Origin: Rhizomicrobium sp.
Lineage (GTDB): Bacteria > Pseudomonadota > Alphaproteobacteria > Micropepsales > Micropepsaceae
DNA: 64,000 nt
Assembly: GCA_037200385.1 (NCBI GenBank)
Contig: JBBCGL010000001.1
Location: forward strand, 1,426,001-1,490,000
Reading direction: 5' to 3'
Shown here: positions 46,429 through 56,187 of the stretch, in pieces
How the letters are laid out: the number at the start of each line of letters is the position of its first letter
Numbering within the stretch: the stretch's first letter is position 1
Notes under the pieces: generated by a model
The model's database searches: none
The model's input: the letters and a program-made list of their open reading frames with translations, nothing else
Told to the model about the DNA's origin: nothing
Made by a program: the position numbers and the translations under genes

Positions 46429-47259
46429 ATGCCTGAGGGACTGAACATCGAATCGGACATAAACGTGCGCGCCGCGACGCCCAAAGCCGACCGCCCCGTC
46501 CGCGAAAAGAAGCCGGCCGTGCCGGCCTCACTGATCGCCCAGGTGCACAACCGGATGCTGCGCGAGATCGTCCGCGTCGGCTTCGCGCCGGGCGAGCGGC
46601 TGAAGATCGATCGCCTGGCGCAGCGCTATGGCGTCGCGTTGAGCGCGGTGCGCGAAGCGCTCTCGCTGCTGAGCGCCACCGGGCTGGTCATCCGCGAGGA
46701 TCGCCGCGGCTTCCGTGTCGCGCCCGTCTCGCTGGAAAACTATCGCGACGTGCGCCGCATCCTCGGCCGGCTGTGGCGGATGGGCCTCAACATGGCGCTG
46801 GAGAATGGCGATCCGGCTTGGGAGAAGCGGCTCGTGCTGGCGCTCTACGACACGCTGAAATTCGACTGGAACGCGGCGAAGGACAATCCGCAGCTCTACG
46901 AGATCTGGGACACGCTGTTCCGCGCCTTCCATCGCGAGATGATCGCGGGCAGCAATTCGCCGGCGCTGGTGCGCGTCTATGACGGCCTGCTCGACCAGGT
47001 CGAGCGCTATCGCTGGCTGGTGTCCGACGTGCAGGCCGACACCGATTTCGACAACACCAATCATAAGGCGCTGGTCGAGGCGCTGCTGGCGCATGACGCC
47101 CAGCGGCTGCAGCAGGCGATGGAGAACTACGGCAAGGGCGGCGTACACCTCGCCGCCGCCGTCGAAGCCAAACTCCAGGCGGACGAGGAACGCGCCGCCC
47201 GCACCGCGCGGCGCAGCGCGGCACAACGCCGGCCGCCGATCTCATGGACGGAAGAATAA
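46429..47259 (+). CDS. GntR-family transcriptional regulator (FadR/FCD subfamily)
   Basis: A 276-residue regulator. The winged helix-turn-helix (about 37-100) includes FAPGERLKIDRLAQRYGVAL and SAVREALSLLSATGLVIRED. An all-helical FCD ligand domain follows (about 110-240), with Asp and His positions that bind metal in this family (REMIAGSNSPALVRVYDGLL, DNTNHKALVEALLAHD). ATG at 46429 follows AAGGTG; the open frame upstream covers the operator array. FCD regulators sense organic or sugar acids. It is divergent from a TonB receptor and 12 bases upstream of a carboxylesterase gene. It may control these two by the GATC array, although the direct-repeat form of that array fits a DeoR protein better. 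Confidence 0.9.
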   Translation: MPEGLNIESDINVRAATPKADRPVREKKPAVPASLIAQVHNRMLREIVRVGFAPGERLKIDRLAQRYGVALSAVREALSLLSATGLVIREDRRGFRVAPVSLENYRDVRRILGRLWRMGLNMALENGDPAWEKRLVLALYDTLKFDWNAAKDNPQLYEIWDTLFRAFHREMIAGSNSPALVRVYDGLLDQVERYRWLVSDVQADTDFDNTNHKALVEALLAHDAQRLQQAMENYGKGGVHLAAAVEAKLQADEERAARTARRSAAQRRPPISWTEE

Positions 47260-47271
47260 GGGGAACTGCCG

Positions 47272-48825
47272 ATGCGACTGTGGAAGACGGCCGGAAGCAT
47301 GGTCATGGCGATGCTTGTCGGCGCGACGTCCGCCGCGGCCCAGCCGCAAAGCAGCGCCCCGAGCGCCGCAATCGATTCCGGCGCGATACGCGGCGCCGTC
47401 GACGGCGACGTCGTTTCCTACAAAGGCATCCCCTACGCTGCACCGCCGGTCGGCGTCCTGCGCTGGCGGCCGCCGCAGGCGCCGGCGCCGTGGGCCAGCC
47501 CGCGCGACGCGACCGCCTATGGCAATGACTGCATGCAGAACCGCTTCCCCGGCGACTCCGCGGCGTCGTCGCAGCCGCTCAGCGAGGACTGCCTCTATCT
47601 CAATGTGTGGGCCCCCGCGCATGCCGGCGCGCACCTGCCGGTGATGGTCTGGATCCATGGCGGTGGCCTCACCACCGGCTCGAGCGCGCCGGCGGTCTAT
47701 AGCGGCGCCAATCTGGCGCGCAAAGGCGTGGTGCTGGTCTCGTTCAACTATCGTCTCGGCCGCTTCGGCTTCTTCGCCCATCCCGCCCTGCTGAAGGAGC
47801 ATCCCGGCGAGGCGGTGGGCAATTACGGTCTGATGGACCAGCTCGCGGCGCTGCGCTGGGTCCAGCGCAACATCGCGGCGTTCGGCGGCGATCCGGCCAA
47901 TGTCACGATCTTCGGCCAATCGGCGGGCGGTTCTTCGGTGCTGCACATGATGATGTGTCCCGAAGCCCATGGCTTGTTCGCGCGGGCCATCGCCGAATCC
48001 GGCGGCGGACGCGACCGCTGGAGCCGCCTCGACGGCGCTGCCGGCGGCAAGCCATCGGCGCTGAAGATCGGCGAGGCCTTTGCCCGCAAGGCCGGGGTGA
48101 CGAGCGACGACCCCGCCGCCTTGCGTGCCATTCCCGCGCAAACCGTCCTCGGCGACCTGGGACTCCTGAACGGCGAGGCGGAGACCTATTCCGGCGCGAT
48201 CGTCGACGGCGCTCTCGTTCCCGACGACGTCGACACCTTCTTCGCGCGTGGCGCGGAACAGCATGTGCCGCTGCTGATCGGCGCGACCAATGACGAGCTC
48301 GGCGCCGTGCCGGCCGCCTTCCTGCCGATGCTGACAGGACCGGTGGTGGAAAAGTTCGGGCCCCGCGGGAAGGCGCTTCAGGCCTTTTACGGGGCGGGCG
48401 CGCACCCGGCCGATTTGTTCGACGACATCTCCTTCGTCGAGCCCGCCCGCTACCTGGCCGGCCGCCACGCCGCCGCCGGAGCGCCGACCTGGCTCTACCG
48501 GTTTTCCTATGTCGCCGAAGCGCGGCGCGACGGCGGCGCGGGCGCGGCGCATGCGTCGGAGATCCCGTATGTATTCGGCACGCTCGACGCCGCAGGCTTC
48601 CAAGTCTCGGCGCTGGACCGCAAGATGTCGGCCGCGATGATGGACTGCTGGGTCGCGTTCGCGCGCGGCGGCGATCCGAACGGCGCGGGCCTCGCGGCCT
48701 GGCCGGGCTACGATGCCGGCGCGGACCCGACGCTGGAGTTCACGTTGGAGGGGACGCCAACCGTCCGGCCGCATCTCGACCAGCAGCGGCTCGACTTCAT
48801 CGCGGCGAGCTATCCGCTGCCCTGA
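47272..48825 (+). CDS. Secreted type-B carboxylesterase/lipase
   Basis: A 517-residue enzyme with a signal peptide (about 1-24, TSAAAQ), YKGIPYAAPPVGVLRWRPP (50-68), EDCLYLNVWAP, oxyanion IHGGG (128-132) and Ser217 in GQSAG (215-219); a late His in GAAHASEIPYVFG completes the triad. It is related to the carboxylesterase at 26369-27946 but not a close copy. ATG at 47272 follows AAGGGG. It is co-transcribed with the GntR gene 12 bases upstream. A role in deacylating the substrate brought in by the divergent TonB receptor is inferred. Confidence 0.9.
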   Translation: MRLWKTAGSMVMAMLVGATSAAAQPQSSAPSAAIDSGAIRGAVDGDVVSYKGIPYAAPPVGVLRWRPPQAPAPWASPRDATAYGNDCMQNRFPGDSAASSQPLSEDCLYLNVWAPAHAGAHLPVMVWIHGGGLTTGSSAPAVYSGANLARKGVVLVSFNYRLGRFGFFAHPALLKEHPGEAVGNYGLMDQLAALRWVQRNIAAFGGDPANVTIFGQSAGGSSVLHMMMCPEAHGLFARAIAESGGGRDRWSRLDGAAGGKPSALKIGEAFARKAGVTSDDPAALRAIPAQTVLGDLGLLNGEAETYSGAIVDGALVPDDVDTFFARGAEQHVPLLIGATNDELGAVPAAFLPMLTGPVVEKFGPRGKALQAFYGAGAHPADLFDDISFVEPARYLAGRHAAAGAPTWLYRFSYVAEARRDGGAGAAHASEIPYVFGTLDAAGFQVSALDRKMSAAMMDCWVAFARGGDPNGAGLAAWPGYDAGADPTLEFTLEGTPTVRPHLDQQRLDFIAASYPLP

Positions 48826-48856
48826 GGGGCGAATCCTAGACGCTCCCCCGACTTGG

Positions 48857-48880
48857 CATGGTCCGCTGTTGCGGGCCATG
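48857..48880 (+). terminator. Hairpin after the carboxylesterase gene (possible terminator)
   Basis: CATGGTCCGC (48857-48866) pairs with GCGGGCCATG (48871-48880) around TGTT, with one T-G wobble. The sequence after it (CTTGTTGTTT) is only moderately T-rich. Confidence 0.4.
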
Positions 48881-48941
48881 ACATGCTTGTTGTTTGATCG
48901 GCATAAGCTTCGGACGTCCTCCGATGCGGACCAACGCACCG

Positions 48942-48960
48942 ATGTAAACTTTGTTCATAT
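48942..48960. promoter_or_regulatory. 19-bp palindromic operator, peptide cluster (site 1)
   Basis: ATGTAAAC-TTT-GTTCATAT, one mismatch in the arms, 58 bases upstream of the aminotransferase start. It matches the consensus ATRTAAAC-N3-GTTTAYAT found at six other places, all in promoter regions between 51.7 and 63.5 kb. Confidence 0.7.
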
Positions 48961-49017
48961 CGGCGGCATGCGTTAGGGTGGCAGCGTAGCTGTCGAATAC
49001 GTATGAGGAACGACGCC

Positions 49018-50340
49018 ATGGATTCCGCATCCGCCCTGCCCAACGACCTGACGGCCTTCTGGATGCCGTTCACGCCCAACAAGGCGTTCAAGGCGGCGCC
49101 GCGGCTGATCACTGGCGCCGAGGGGCAGTTCTATACGACGCAGGACGGGCGCCGCATCCATGACGGCTTCTCCGGCCTGTGGTGCTCCATCCTCGGCCAT
49201 GGCCATCCGAAGATCGTCGCGGCGATCGCGGAGCAGGCCCGGCGCCTCGACTATTCGCCCGGTTTCAATTTCGGCTTCCCCGGGGCGTTCGAACTCGCGA
49301 GCCGGATCGCCGATCAATTTCCCGGCGCGCTCAACCACGTGTTCTTCACCAATTCCGGTTCGGAAGCGGTCGATACCGCTTTGAAGATGGCGCTCGCCTA
49401 TCACCGGGCGCGCGGCGAAGGCAGCCGGACTCGCTTCATCGGACGGGTGGGCGGCTATCATGGCGTCGGCTTCGGCGGCATCTCGGTCGGCGGCATGCCG
49501 AACAACCGCAAGACCTTCGGCCCGCTCCTGCCGGGCGTCGACCACCTGCCTTTCCCGTATGACGCCGCGGCGCACGCCTTCACCCGCGGCCAGCCGCAGG
49601 GCGATCCCATGCTGTACCTGAAGGAGCTGGAGACCATCGTCACGCTGCACGATGCCAGCACGATCGCGGCGGTCATCGTCGAGCCGGTCATCGGCTCCGC
49701 CGGCGTGTTCGTGCCGCCGGAAGGCTATCTCAGGAAACTGCGCGAGATCACCGCGCGGCACGGCATCCTGCTGATCCTGGACGAGGTGATCACCGGCTTC
49801 GGCCGGCTCGGCGCGGCCAATGCCGCGAGCTATTTCGGCGTGGAGCCCGACATCTGCACCCTGGCAAAGGGCATCAACAACGCCGCGGTGCCGATGGGCG
49901 CCGCCATCGCTTCGCGCCGGATCCACGACACGATCCTGGAGGCGGCGGCGGGCGGCATCGAGTTCTTCCACGGCTATACCTATTCCGCCCACCCGCTCGC
50001 GGTCGCCGCCGCGCTGGCGACGCAGCAGATCATCCGCGACGAGGGCGTCTACGAAGCCGCCGCCGCGCTGGCGCCCTATTTCGAAGACGCGATGCACAGC
50101 CTGAAGGGCGAGCCTTTCGTCAGCGACGTCCGCAATATCGGCCTGGCCGGCGGCTTGACCATCGCGCCGCGCGAGGGCGGCGTGCGCGCCTATGACGTCT
50201 TCCTGGCGGCATATGCCCATGGCGTCGCAATCCGCTCGAACGGCGACACCATCGCCGTCGCGCCCATCCTGACCAGCACCAGGAGCGACATCGACGCGAT
50301 CGTCGACGGCGTCCGCAAGGCGCTGCGCAGCGTCACGTAG
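49018..50340 (+). CDS. Class III aminotransferase, omega-amino acid:pyruvate type
   Basis: A 440-residue PLP enzyme. FWMPFTPNKAFKAAPRLI (14-31) is typical of beta-alanine:pyruvate aminotransferases. FTNSGSEAVDTALKMAL (110-126) binds the cofactor phosphate, DEVITGFGRLG (255-265) contains the aspartate that pairs with the pyridine nitrogen, and LAKGINNAAVPMGA (282-295) gives the Schiff-base Lys284. It moves the amino group of beta-alanine, GABA or other omega-/beta-amino acids to pyruvate. ATG at 49018 was chosen because GAGGA lies just before it; ATG at 49003 is possible. It converges with, and overlaps by 8 bases, the serine hydrolase gene. Confidence 0.9.
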   Translation: MDSASALPNDLTAFWMPFTPNKAFKAAPRLITGAEGQFYTTQDGRRIHDGFSGLWCSILGHGHPKIVAAIAEQARRLDYSPGFNFGFPGAFELASRIADQFPGALNHVFFTNSGSEAVDTALKMALAYHRARGEGSRTRFIGRVGGYHGVGFGGISVGGMPNNRKTFGPLLPGVDHLPFPYDAAAHAFTRGQPQGDPMLYLKELETIVTLHDASTIAAVIVEPVIGSAGVFVPPEGYLRKLREITARHGILLILDEVITGFGRLGAANAASYFGVEPDICTLAKGINNAAVPMGAAIASRRIHDTILEAAAGGIEFFHGYTYSAHPLAVAAALATQQIIRDEGVYEAAAALAPYFEDAMHSLKGEPFVSDVRNIGLAGGLTIAPREGGVRAYDVFLAAYAHGVAIRSNGDTIAVAPILTSTRSDIDAIVDGVRKALRSVT

Positions 50341-51763
50341 CGCGCACCGCGCGCAGGATCTCGCTGGTGCCCTCATAGGCGATCAGCTCCTGGGCGCGGC
50401 CGTCGGGACCGTAGATCACCGCGGTCTCGTAAGGGCCGGATTGGTTGAAGAATCGGCCGGTATCGTCCATGTGCAGCGTGCGGACGCCGACGCGCAGGCC
50501 CGGAATCTCGCTCTTGAGCTGACCATCCTCGCTCCAGATCTTCATCAATGGCAGCTCGATGCCGCTGGTGATGCGGTACTCGCCCTCATACAGCCGGAGC
50601 CTATCGGCCGGGATCGGCACGACGCGTTTGGGCGGCACGAGGAAGTCCGGCCAGTCGTAGACGCCGGCGACGCCGTTCTGCACTTCCACGAACAGGAATA
50701 TCCCGGCCACCGCATTGGTGAAGACCATCGCGCCGTCGCCGCTCTCGAGATAGGAGTTGGTCTCCGACTGGTAGCCGCCGTTCGAGCCGCCGTGATTGAC
50801 GTGCAGGGTCGGCCCGTCGCCCAGCGCGCGCCAGCCCAGGCCGAATTCGCCGTCGCCGTGCCGAGTCGCCATCGCCTGCGCCAGGTCGCGGCGCAGCAGC
50901 GCGCCGCGGCGGCCGAGCCAAGCCTCGCGGAAGCCGATGTGAAAGCGCGCATAGTCGGCCGGCGTGGTGAAGAGACCGCCGGCGCCCATCTCCGGCGAGA
51001 CATGCCAGCCACCGGGCAGCGGCGCACCATCGGGGCCGTGGCCGGAGGCGATGTTGCCGGTGAAGCACGCGGCCAGCGGATTGGACTGATATGTCGTGCG
51101 TGTCATGCCGAGCGGCTCGAAGATCATTTCCTCGGCCAGGACGTCGAAACCCTTGCCCGTCATGTCCTCGGCCGCCATCTGCGCGAGCAGGAAGCCGCCG
51201 CCGGAATAGCGCCGCGCGCCGTTCGGCGGCTTGTTCACGCGGACGGGCGGCAGGACGAATTCGTTGGGTCCGGGATCGGCCACCGGTGGCCGCGTTCCTT
51301 CGAGCAGATCGAACACGGTAGGCAGCGGACGGCCGCGCGGCGCGACCGGCCAGCCATTCACGGTCAGGCCGGCCGTGTGGTTCAGCATATTGCGCAGCGT
51401 CACCGGCGCGGCGCGGGTGAATTCGTTCTGCGGCAGCTGCCAGCGCTTGAGATAGCGGTTGATGTCGGTGTCGAGATCGAGCACGCCGCGCTCGACCAGC
51501 TGGGCGATCAGGAAGGCGGTCACCGGCTTGCTGGTCGAGGCGCCCATGAAGATCGTGTCGGCGTCGACCGGCGCGGCGCCGCCTTTCTCCCGTACGCCAT
51601 AGCCTGCGGCCCAGTCGAGCACGCCGCCGCGCAGCACAGCGATGCCGACGCCCGGCACGCCGTAATGCGCCATGCGCTCGGCGAGCGTCCAGCGCTCGTC
51701 GCGGCCCGCGATCCGGACGATCGGCAGGATGTTGCGTTCGACCGCCGTCTTCAAATCCGCCAT
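50333..51763 (-). CDS. Serine hydrolase, beta-lactamase class C / D-aminopeptidase fold, cytoplasmic
   Basis: A 476-residue penicillin-binding-protein-like hydrolase. The nucleophile tetrad S-T-S-K is at residues 76-79, the second motif is YSGGG (Tyr plus Ser in place of the usual Asn), and a His-Gly-Gly-Ser segment (HGGSNGG) replaces KTG, as in esterase/peptidase members. A C-terminal beta-domain of about 100 residues follows (YEGEYRITSGIEL onward). There is no signal peptide, unusual for this superfamily and consistent with intracellular peptide or amide hydrolysis as by D-aminopeptidases or 6-aminohexanoate hydrolases. It is a paralogue of the protein at 54539-55960. It is divergent from the epimerase gene around operator site 2. 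Confidence 0.87.
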   Translation of the reverse strand: MADLKTAVERNILPIVRIAGRDERWTLAERMAHYGVPGVGIAVLRGGVLDWAAGYGVREKGGAAPVDADTIFMGASTSKPVTAFLIAQLVERGVLDLDTDINRYLKRWQLPQNEFTRAAPVTLRNMLNHTAGLTVNGWPVAPRGRPLPTVFDLLEGTRPPVADPGPNEFVLPPVRVNKPPNGARRYSGGGFLLAQMAAEDMTGKGFDVLAEEMIFEPLGMTRTTYQSNPLAACFTGNIASGHGPDGAPLPGGWHVSPEMGAGGLFTTPADYARFHIGFREAWLGRRGALLRRDLAQAMATRHGDGEFGLGWRALGDGPTLHVNHGGSNGGYQSETNSYLESGDGAMVFTNAVAGIFLFVEVQNGVAGVYDWPDFLVPPKRVVPIPADRLRLYEGEYRITSGIELPLMKIWSEDGQLKSEIPGLRVGVRTLHMDDTGRFFNQSGPYETAVIYGPDGRAQELIAYEGTSEILRAVRAT

Positions 51764-51790
51764 GACGCGCCCCTCGCGATTGCCGACCCA

Positions 51791-51809
51791 ATGTAAATGA
51801 TGTTTATAT
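51791..51809. promoter_or_regulatory. 19-bp palindromic operator, peptide cluster (site 2)
   Basis: ATGTAAAT-GAT-GTTTATAT lies between the divergent serine hydrolase (start 51763) and dipeptide epimerase (start 51838) genes, 28 bases from each, so a single bound dimer could control both. Confidence 0.75.
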
Positions 51810-51837
51810 TCGGCAAAAGCATTTGTTGCGGGGCCAA

Positions 51838-52827
51838 ATGACGTTGCAGATGACCGTCGCCTACCAGGAATGGCCCTATCGCCAGACCTTCAAATTCGCC
51901 CGCGAGACCCGCCAGGCGGCGCCCCTGTTCGTCGTCCATGTCAGCGACGGGACCCATATCGGGCGCGGTGAATGCGGCATCCAGTCGCTCAAAGACGAGA
52001 CGCCGGAGAGCGTTGCCGCCCAGCTGCGCGAGATCGCCGGCCGCATCGCCGCGATCGGCTCGCGCGCGGAGCTGAACCGCGCCGTGCCCGCGCAGTCTTC
52101 GCGCAACGCGGTCGACTGCGCCCTGTGGGACCTCGAATGCAAGCGCAGCGGTGCGTCGATCTGGCAGCTCAGCGGCGTCGATCCGGTGCCGAAGATCGAG
52201 GTCGACATCACCATCGGCATCAATGCGCTGGAGAAGATGCGGGCGGACGCCGAGCAGGCCGTGGCGCGCGGCTACCGCCTGCTCAAGCTGAAGGCGGATG
52301 CCGACAGCGTGCTCGAGAAGGTGGACGCCATCGCCAAGGCGGTGCCGGGCGTGAAGTTCATCGTGGACGCCAACGAAGCGTGGAGCATGGAACAGCTCTC
52401 CGCCCTCGCCCCGGCGCTGGCGGCACTCGACGTCGTGCTGATCGAGCAGCCGCTGCATCACGATCATGACGCTGCGCTGGCCGGCTATGACAGCCCCATC
52501 CCGCTCTGTGCCGACGAGAGCTGCGCCACGGCATCGCAGATCGGCGTGCTCGCGGAACGGTACGACTCGGTGAACATCAAGCTCGACAAGACCGGCGGCC
52601 TGACGGAGGCGCTGGCCCTGGCCCGCGCCGCGCGGGCGGCGGGGATGGGCTTGATGATGGGCTGCAACGGCGCAACCTCGCTCGGCAATGCGCCGGCCTA
52701 TGTGATCGGCGCGCTGTGCGACTATCGCGACATCGACAGCCAGGAATTGCTGTTCGAAGACCGGGCCGGCGGCATGGTCACGCGCGCGGGCGAGCTCCAC
52801 GCGTTCGACTCGCGCTTCTGGGGCTAG
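51838..52827 (+). CDS. Dipeptide epimerase (enolase superfamily)
   Basis: A 329-residue enolase-superfamily protein with all catalytic positions of the L-Ala-D/L-Glu epimerase group: K150-x-K152 (LLKLKAD), metal ligands Asp178 (VDANEAW), Glu203 (IEQPL) and Asp226 (CADES), and the second lysine pair K248/K251 (NIKLDKTGG). It epimerises one alpha-carbon of a dipeptide by 1,1-proton transfer using Mg2+. The specificity is not set by these residues and is known to vary widely in the group. ATG at 51838 follows GCGGGG. Its end overlaps the converging racemase gene by 4 bases. In this cluster it probably converts D-containing dipeptides to L forms or the reverse. Confidence 0.93.
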   Translation: MTLQMTVAYQEWPYRQTFKFARETRQAAPLFVVHVSDGTHIGRGECGIQSLKDETPESVAAQLREIAGRIAAIGSRAELNRAVPAQSSRNAVDCALWDLECKRSGASIWQLSGVDPVPKIEVDITIGINALEKMRADAEQAVARGYRLLKLKADADSVLEKVDAIAKAVPGVKFIVDANEAWSMEQLSALAPALAALDVVLIEQPLHHDHDAALAGYDSPIPLCADESCATASQIGVLAERYDSVNIKLDKTGGLTEALALARAARAAGMGLMMGCNGATSLGNAPAYVIGALCDYRDIDSQELLFEDRAGGMVTRAGELHAFDSRFWG

Positions 52828-53525
52828 CGGTTGCGCGCGATGCGTACGGTCTCCGTGACCAGCGCATCCAGCGCGTCGACCACCGGCAGCGCAATTCCGG
52901 CGGGTGCGCCCAGCACCGAGAGCTCGGTGCAGGCGATGAGGAACGCATCGGCGCCGTCCTGTGCGAGCGCTGCGGCCAACGCCGCGTAGTCGGCGCGGCT
53001 CTGCGGCGTCACAGCGCCGGCCTTCACGGCGCGGATGACGGCCAGCATCCTGCCCTGACCGGGCGCGTCCGGAAACAGCGCCGTCATCCCGGCGTCGCGC
53101 AGCCGCGCCGCATAGAGGCCGACCTTCTCGACCGCCGGCGATGCCAGCATGCCGACGCGTTCGACCTTCGGCGCCAGTGCGTCCAGCCGCGCGATCGCCA
53201 GCGCCACCATGTCCAGAACCGGGATGGAGACCGCCTTGGCGATCTGCGCCAGATAGTGATGCGCGGTGTTGCAGGGGACGGTGAGAAAGTCCGCGCCCTG
53301 GCGCTCCAGACCTTGCGCCATGGCGATGAGCACGGGCGCGGGATCGGTGTCGTCGCCGTCGATCAGCGCGGCGATACGCGACGGTATCTTCGGATTGTTG
53401 TCGACCAGCACGCGGATGTGGTCGCCGTCGTCGGCGGCCGGCGTGGCGCGCAGCAGGCGCGCGAGGAAGTCGACCGTCGCCTCCGGTCCCATGCCGCCGA
53501 TGACGCCGACGATCTTCTCAGCCAT
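52824..53525 (-). CDS. Aspartate/glutamate racemase family protein
   Basis: A 233-residue cofactor-independent racemase. The start [17 protein letters not shown] (4-20) is typical, and the two catalytic cysteines are present, Cys85 in PCNTAHHY and Cys199 in ACTELS, so it should be active on both enantiomers. The family racemises aspartate, glutamate or related acidic amino acids. ATG at 53525; the frame upstream is a phase of the next gene. It overlaps the PLP lyase gene by 8 bases and is the last gene of the serine hydrolase-lyase-racemase operon. Confidence 0.92.
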   Translation of the reverse strand: MAEKIVGVIGGMGPEATVDFLARLLRATPAADDGDHIRVLVDNNPKIPSRIAALIDGDDTDPAPVLIAMAQGLERQGADFLTVPCNTAHHYLAQIAKAVSIPVLDMVALAIARLDALAPKVERVGMLASPAVEKVGLYAARLRDAGMTALFPDAPGQGRMLAVIRAVKAGAVTPQSRADYAALAAALAQDGADAFLIACTELSVLGAPAGIALPVVDALDALVTETVRIARNR

Positions 53526-54528
53526 AGCCGGGCAGGTCGAAAGCGTCGGGATAGCCGAACAGGCCGGTCGAGCCGCCGGTATGAAGGAAGACGACGTCGC
53601 TGTCCTTCGGGAAGAAACCCTTGCGCACATGGTCGAGCAGGCCGTCGAAACCCTTGCCGGTGTAGACGGGGTCGAGCAGCAGACCCTCGAAACGGGCCGC
53701 CAGCTTCACCGCCTCGCGCATGCCGTCGGTCGGCACGCCATAACCGGCGCCGACATAGTCGCCGTTCGCGACAACATGTTCGCGTCCGACGACGCCCGGC
53801 GCGCCGAAATAGGCGGCGGTCTTTTCCGCGAGGGCAAAGACATTCGCCTCCTGCTTTTCTTTCGGCGCACGCACCGAGATGCCGAGCACCGGGATGCCCG
53901 CGTTCAACGCCACCAGTCCCGCGACGAAACCGGCCTGCGTTCCGGCGCTACCGGTCGCGTGCACCACGTGCCCGATCTTCAGATCCCTTTCGTTCGCCTG
54001 ATGCAGCAGTTCGAGCGCGCAATTGGCATAGCCCAGCGCCCCGACGACATTGGAGCCGCCGCCGGGAATGATATAGGGCCGCCGCCCCTTGTCCCGCAGC
54101 CCGGTCGCCAGCGTCTCCATCTCCGCGTTCATGTCGGAATCCTTGGCGCGCTTCGAGAGCGACGCGCCGTGCAGGCGGTCGAGCAGGACATTGCCGTTGA
54201 GCGTGTAGTCCCGCGACGTGTAGCCGGTGCGGTCCTCCAGCAGGATGTGGCACGCCAGGCCGAGCTTGGCGGCGGCCGCCGCGGTCTGGCGCGCATGGTT
54301 CGACTGCGTCGCGCCCTGGGTGATGACGGTGTCGGCGCCCTGCGCAAGCGCTTCGCCCATCAGGAATTCGAGCTTGCGCGTCTTGTTGCCGCCGGTCGAA
54401 AGCCCGGTGCAGTCGTCGCGCTTGATCCAGAGCCGCGGCCCGCCCAGGTGCCTGGACAGCCGCTCCATCGGCTCCAGCGGCGTCGGCAGATGCGCGAGAT
54501 GGACACGTGGGAAACGGGCGAAATGCAT
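53518..54528 (-). CDS. D-cysteine desulfhydrase / ACC deaminase family PLP lyase
   Basis: A 336-residue fold-type II PLP enzyme. [17 protein letters not shown] and [23 protein letters not shown] (34-56) hold the Schiff-base Lys49; [14 protein letters not shown] binds substrate, and a glycine-rich phosphate loop (TGSAGTQAG) follows. The family includes D-cysteine desulfhydrase, L-cysteate sulfo-lyase and related D-amino acid ammonia-lyases, all of which eliminate from the beta-carbon and release ammonia and a 2-oxo acid. The family cannot be subdivided by eye. It is 10 bases after the serine hydrolase gene and overlaps the racemase gene, so it is likely to handle a freed D-amino acid. Confidence 0.9.
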   Translation of the reverse strand: MHFARFPRVHLAHLPTPLEPMERLSRHLGGPRLWIKRDDCTGLSTGGNKTRKLEFLMGEALAQGADTVITQGATQSNHARQTAAAAAKLGLACHILLEDRTGYTSRDYTLNGNVLLDRLHGASLSKRAKDSDMNAEMETLATGLRDKGRRPYIIPGGGSNVVGALGYANCALELLHQANERDLKIGHVVHATGSAGTQAGFVAGLVALNAGIPVLGISVRAPKEKQEANVFALAEKTAAYFGAPGVVGREHVVANGDYVGAGYGVPTDGMREAVKLAARFEGLLLDPVYTGKGFDGLLDHVRKGFFPKDSDVVFLHTGGSTGLFGYPDAFDLPGYG

Positions 54529-54538
54529 GTTGTGTCCT

Positions 54539-55960
54539 TCAGCTTTCGGCGCGGCGGCGCGCGCGCATGATCTCGGTCACGCCGTCGCGCAGGATCGCGA
54601 GCTCATGCGCCTGGCCGTTCGCGTCGTAGGTGACGGCGGTCTCGTAAGGCCCCATGCGGTTGAAGAACCGGCCGTTCTGATCCATGAAAATCTCGCGCGG
54701 TCCGCCCCGCATGCCCTTGATCTCGCTCCTGAGCGTGCCGTTCTCCGCCCAGATCCGCATGGCGGGCGCGTCGACGCCGGTGACGATATCGTAAGTCCCG
54801 GTGTAACGCGAAAGCTCGGCTTGCGGAATCTCGCGGACGTGCTTTTCGGCGCGCAGATAGTCCGGCCAGGCATGCTGGTCGGCGACGGCGGCGAACACCT
54901 CCCAATAAAAGATGAGGCCGGAATCGGCATTGGTCATCACCACCGCGCCCATGCCTTTTTCGAGATAGCAGGTGGATTCACACTGATAGCCCGCATTGGA
55001 GCCGCCATGGCCGAAACGGCGGTTCGCACCGCTGCCGAACAGTTCCCAACCGAGGCCGAACTCCCCGCCACCCTGCGGTGTCATCATCTCCTGCGCGATC
55101 CCCTGCCCCAGGATCGCGTTGGGCTTGCCCAGCCAGGCATCGCGGCAGCCCAACATGAAGCGGGCATAGTCGGCCGCGGTGGTGTAGATGCCCCCGGCGC
55201 CGATCGCCGGCACATAGACGAATTTCTCCGGCAAGGGACCGCCATCCTCATGGCCGACCGCGGTGTTGCCGCGGTAGCGCTCGGGCAAGGGCGCCTCGAA
55301 GGTCGAGCGCGTCATGCCGAGCGGTTCGAAGACGTTCTCGCGCGCAAGCTGGTGGAAAGGCTTGCCCGATGCGTCTTCCAGCATCTGCTCGACCACTGTC
55401 GTGCCGCCGCCGGAATAGCGCACCGTGCCGCCTGGAACCTTGTCCACCGTCACGCCGTTGGTCGAACTGTTCTTGAACTCGACCCGCCGCGTGAGGATGT
55501 CGAGCGCGCGCGGATGCGGCTGGGCGGGATCGAAGGCGCCGAAGCCGTGGATCGTCGTGCCGGCGCGGTGCGACAGCAGCAGGCGCAGCGTCACCGGCTG
55601 CTGCCGTGTGAATTCGTTCTGCGGCACCTGCCAGGATTTGAGGTAGCGGTTGACGTCGACGTCGAGATCGAACACGCCGCGGTCGACGAGCTGGAGCGCC
55701 AGCATCGCCGTCACCGGCTTGCTGATCGAGGCGCCGGAGAACATCGTGTCGGCCTGGACGCGCGCGGGCTTGCCGGCTTCGATGTGGCCATAGCCCTCAC
55801 TCCACGCAACTTCACCGTCCTCCATGACGGCGACGCCGACCGCCGGACACTCATAGGCCGCGAGGCGCTCGTCCATCGTCCAACGGATATTCTCTCCGGC
55901 GACCCGGGTGATCGGCATCAGGTTGCGCGCCAGCCGCGCCGCCGGCGATAGATCGGACAT
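54539..55960 (-). CDS. Serine hydrolase, beta-lactamase class C / D-aminopeptidase fold, cytoplasmic
   Basis: A 473-residue paralogue of the protein at 50333-51763 with the same architecture: nucleophile S-I-S-K at residues 78-81, a Tyr-Ser-Gly second motif (RYSGGGT), HGGSNAGYQ in place of KTG, and the same C-terminal beta-domain ([14 protein letters not shown] onward). It also lacks a signal peptide. D-stereospecific amidases and dipeptidases of this fold are known; here the pair may cleave two related amides or peptides inside the cell. ATG at 55960. It heads a three-gene operon, with operator site 3 just upstream. Confidence 0.87.
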   Translation of the reverse strand: MSDLSPAARLARNLMPITRVAGENIRWTMDERLAAYECPAVGVAVMEDGEVAWSEGYGHIEAGKPARVQADTMFSGASISKPVTAMLALQLVDRGVFDLDVDVNRYLKSWQVPQNEFTRQQPVTLRLLLSHRAGTTIHGFGAFDPAQPHPRALDILTRRVEFKNSSTNGVTVDKVPGGTVRYSGGGTTVVEQMLEDASGKPFHQLARENVFEPLGMTRSTFEAPLPERYRGNTAVGHEDGGPLPEKFVYVPAIGAGGIYTTAADYARFMLGCRDAWLGKPNAILGQGIAQEMMTPQGGGEFGLGWELFGSGANRRFGHGGSNAGYQCESTCYLEKGMGAVVMTNADSGLIFYWEVFAAVADQHAWPDYLRAEKHVREIPQAELSRYTGTYDIVTGVDAPAMRIWAENGTLRSEIKGMRGGPREIFMDQNGRFFNRMGPYETAVTYDANGQAHELAILRDGVTEIMRARRRAES

Positions 55961-55994
55961 GCGTCACCTTTCGGCGGGCCGCTCGCCCACCCAA

Positions 55995-56013
55995 ATATAA
56001 ACGATGTTAATAT
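55995..56013. promoter_or_regulatory. 19-bp palindromic operator, peptide cluster (site 3)
   Basis: ATATAAAC-GAT-GTTAATAT lies 35 bases upstream of the serine hydrolase operon start (55960). Confidence 0.75.
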
Positions 56014-56142
56014 TAGCGCGGCGGAGCCCGCGGTCAACTGGGACCGCCACCCGCGCATGCCCAGGGAAGCGGCATTCCGCCGAACAGTTTCGCGCCATTG
56101 TACGAATGCCGCCCGCGCCGGCGCGATCCTTGTTGAGCCGCG

Positions 56143-56161
56143 ATATAAACGATGTATATTT
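56143..56161. promoter_or_regulatory. 19-bp palindromic operator, peptide cluster (site 4)
   Basis: ATATAAAC-GAT-GTATATTT lies 27 bases upstream of the GPH transporter start. The left arm and spacer are identical to site 3, and the right arm is degenerate. Confidence 0.7.
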
Positions 56162-56187
56162 TCGGTTGGGCATGAGGGGTTGGCGGC

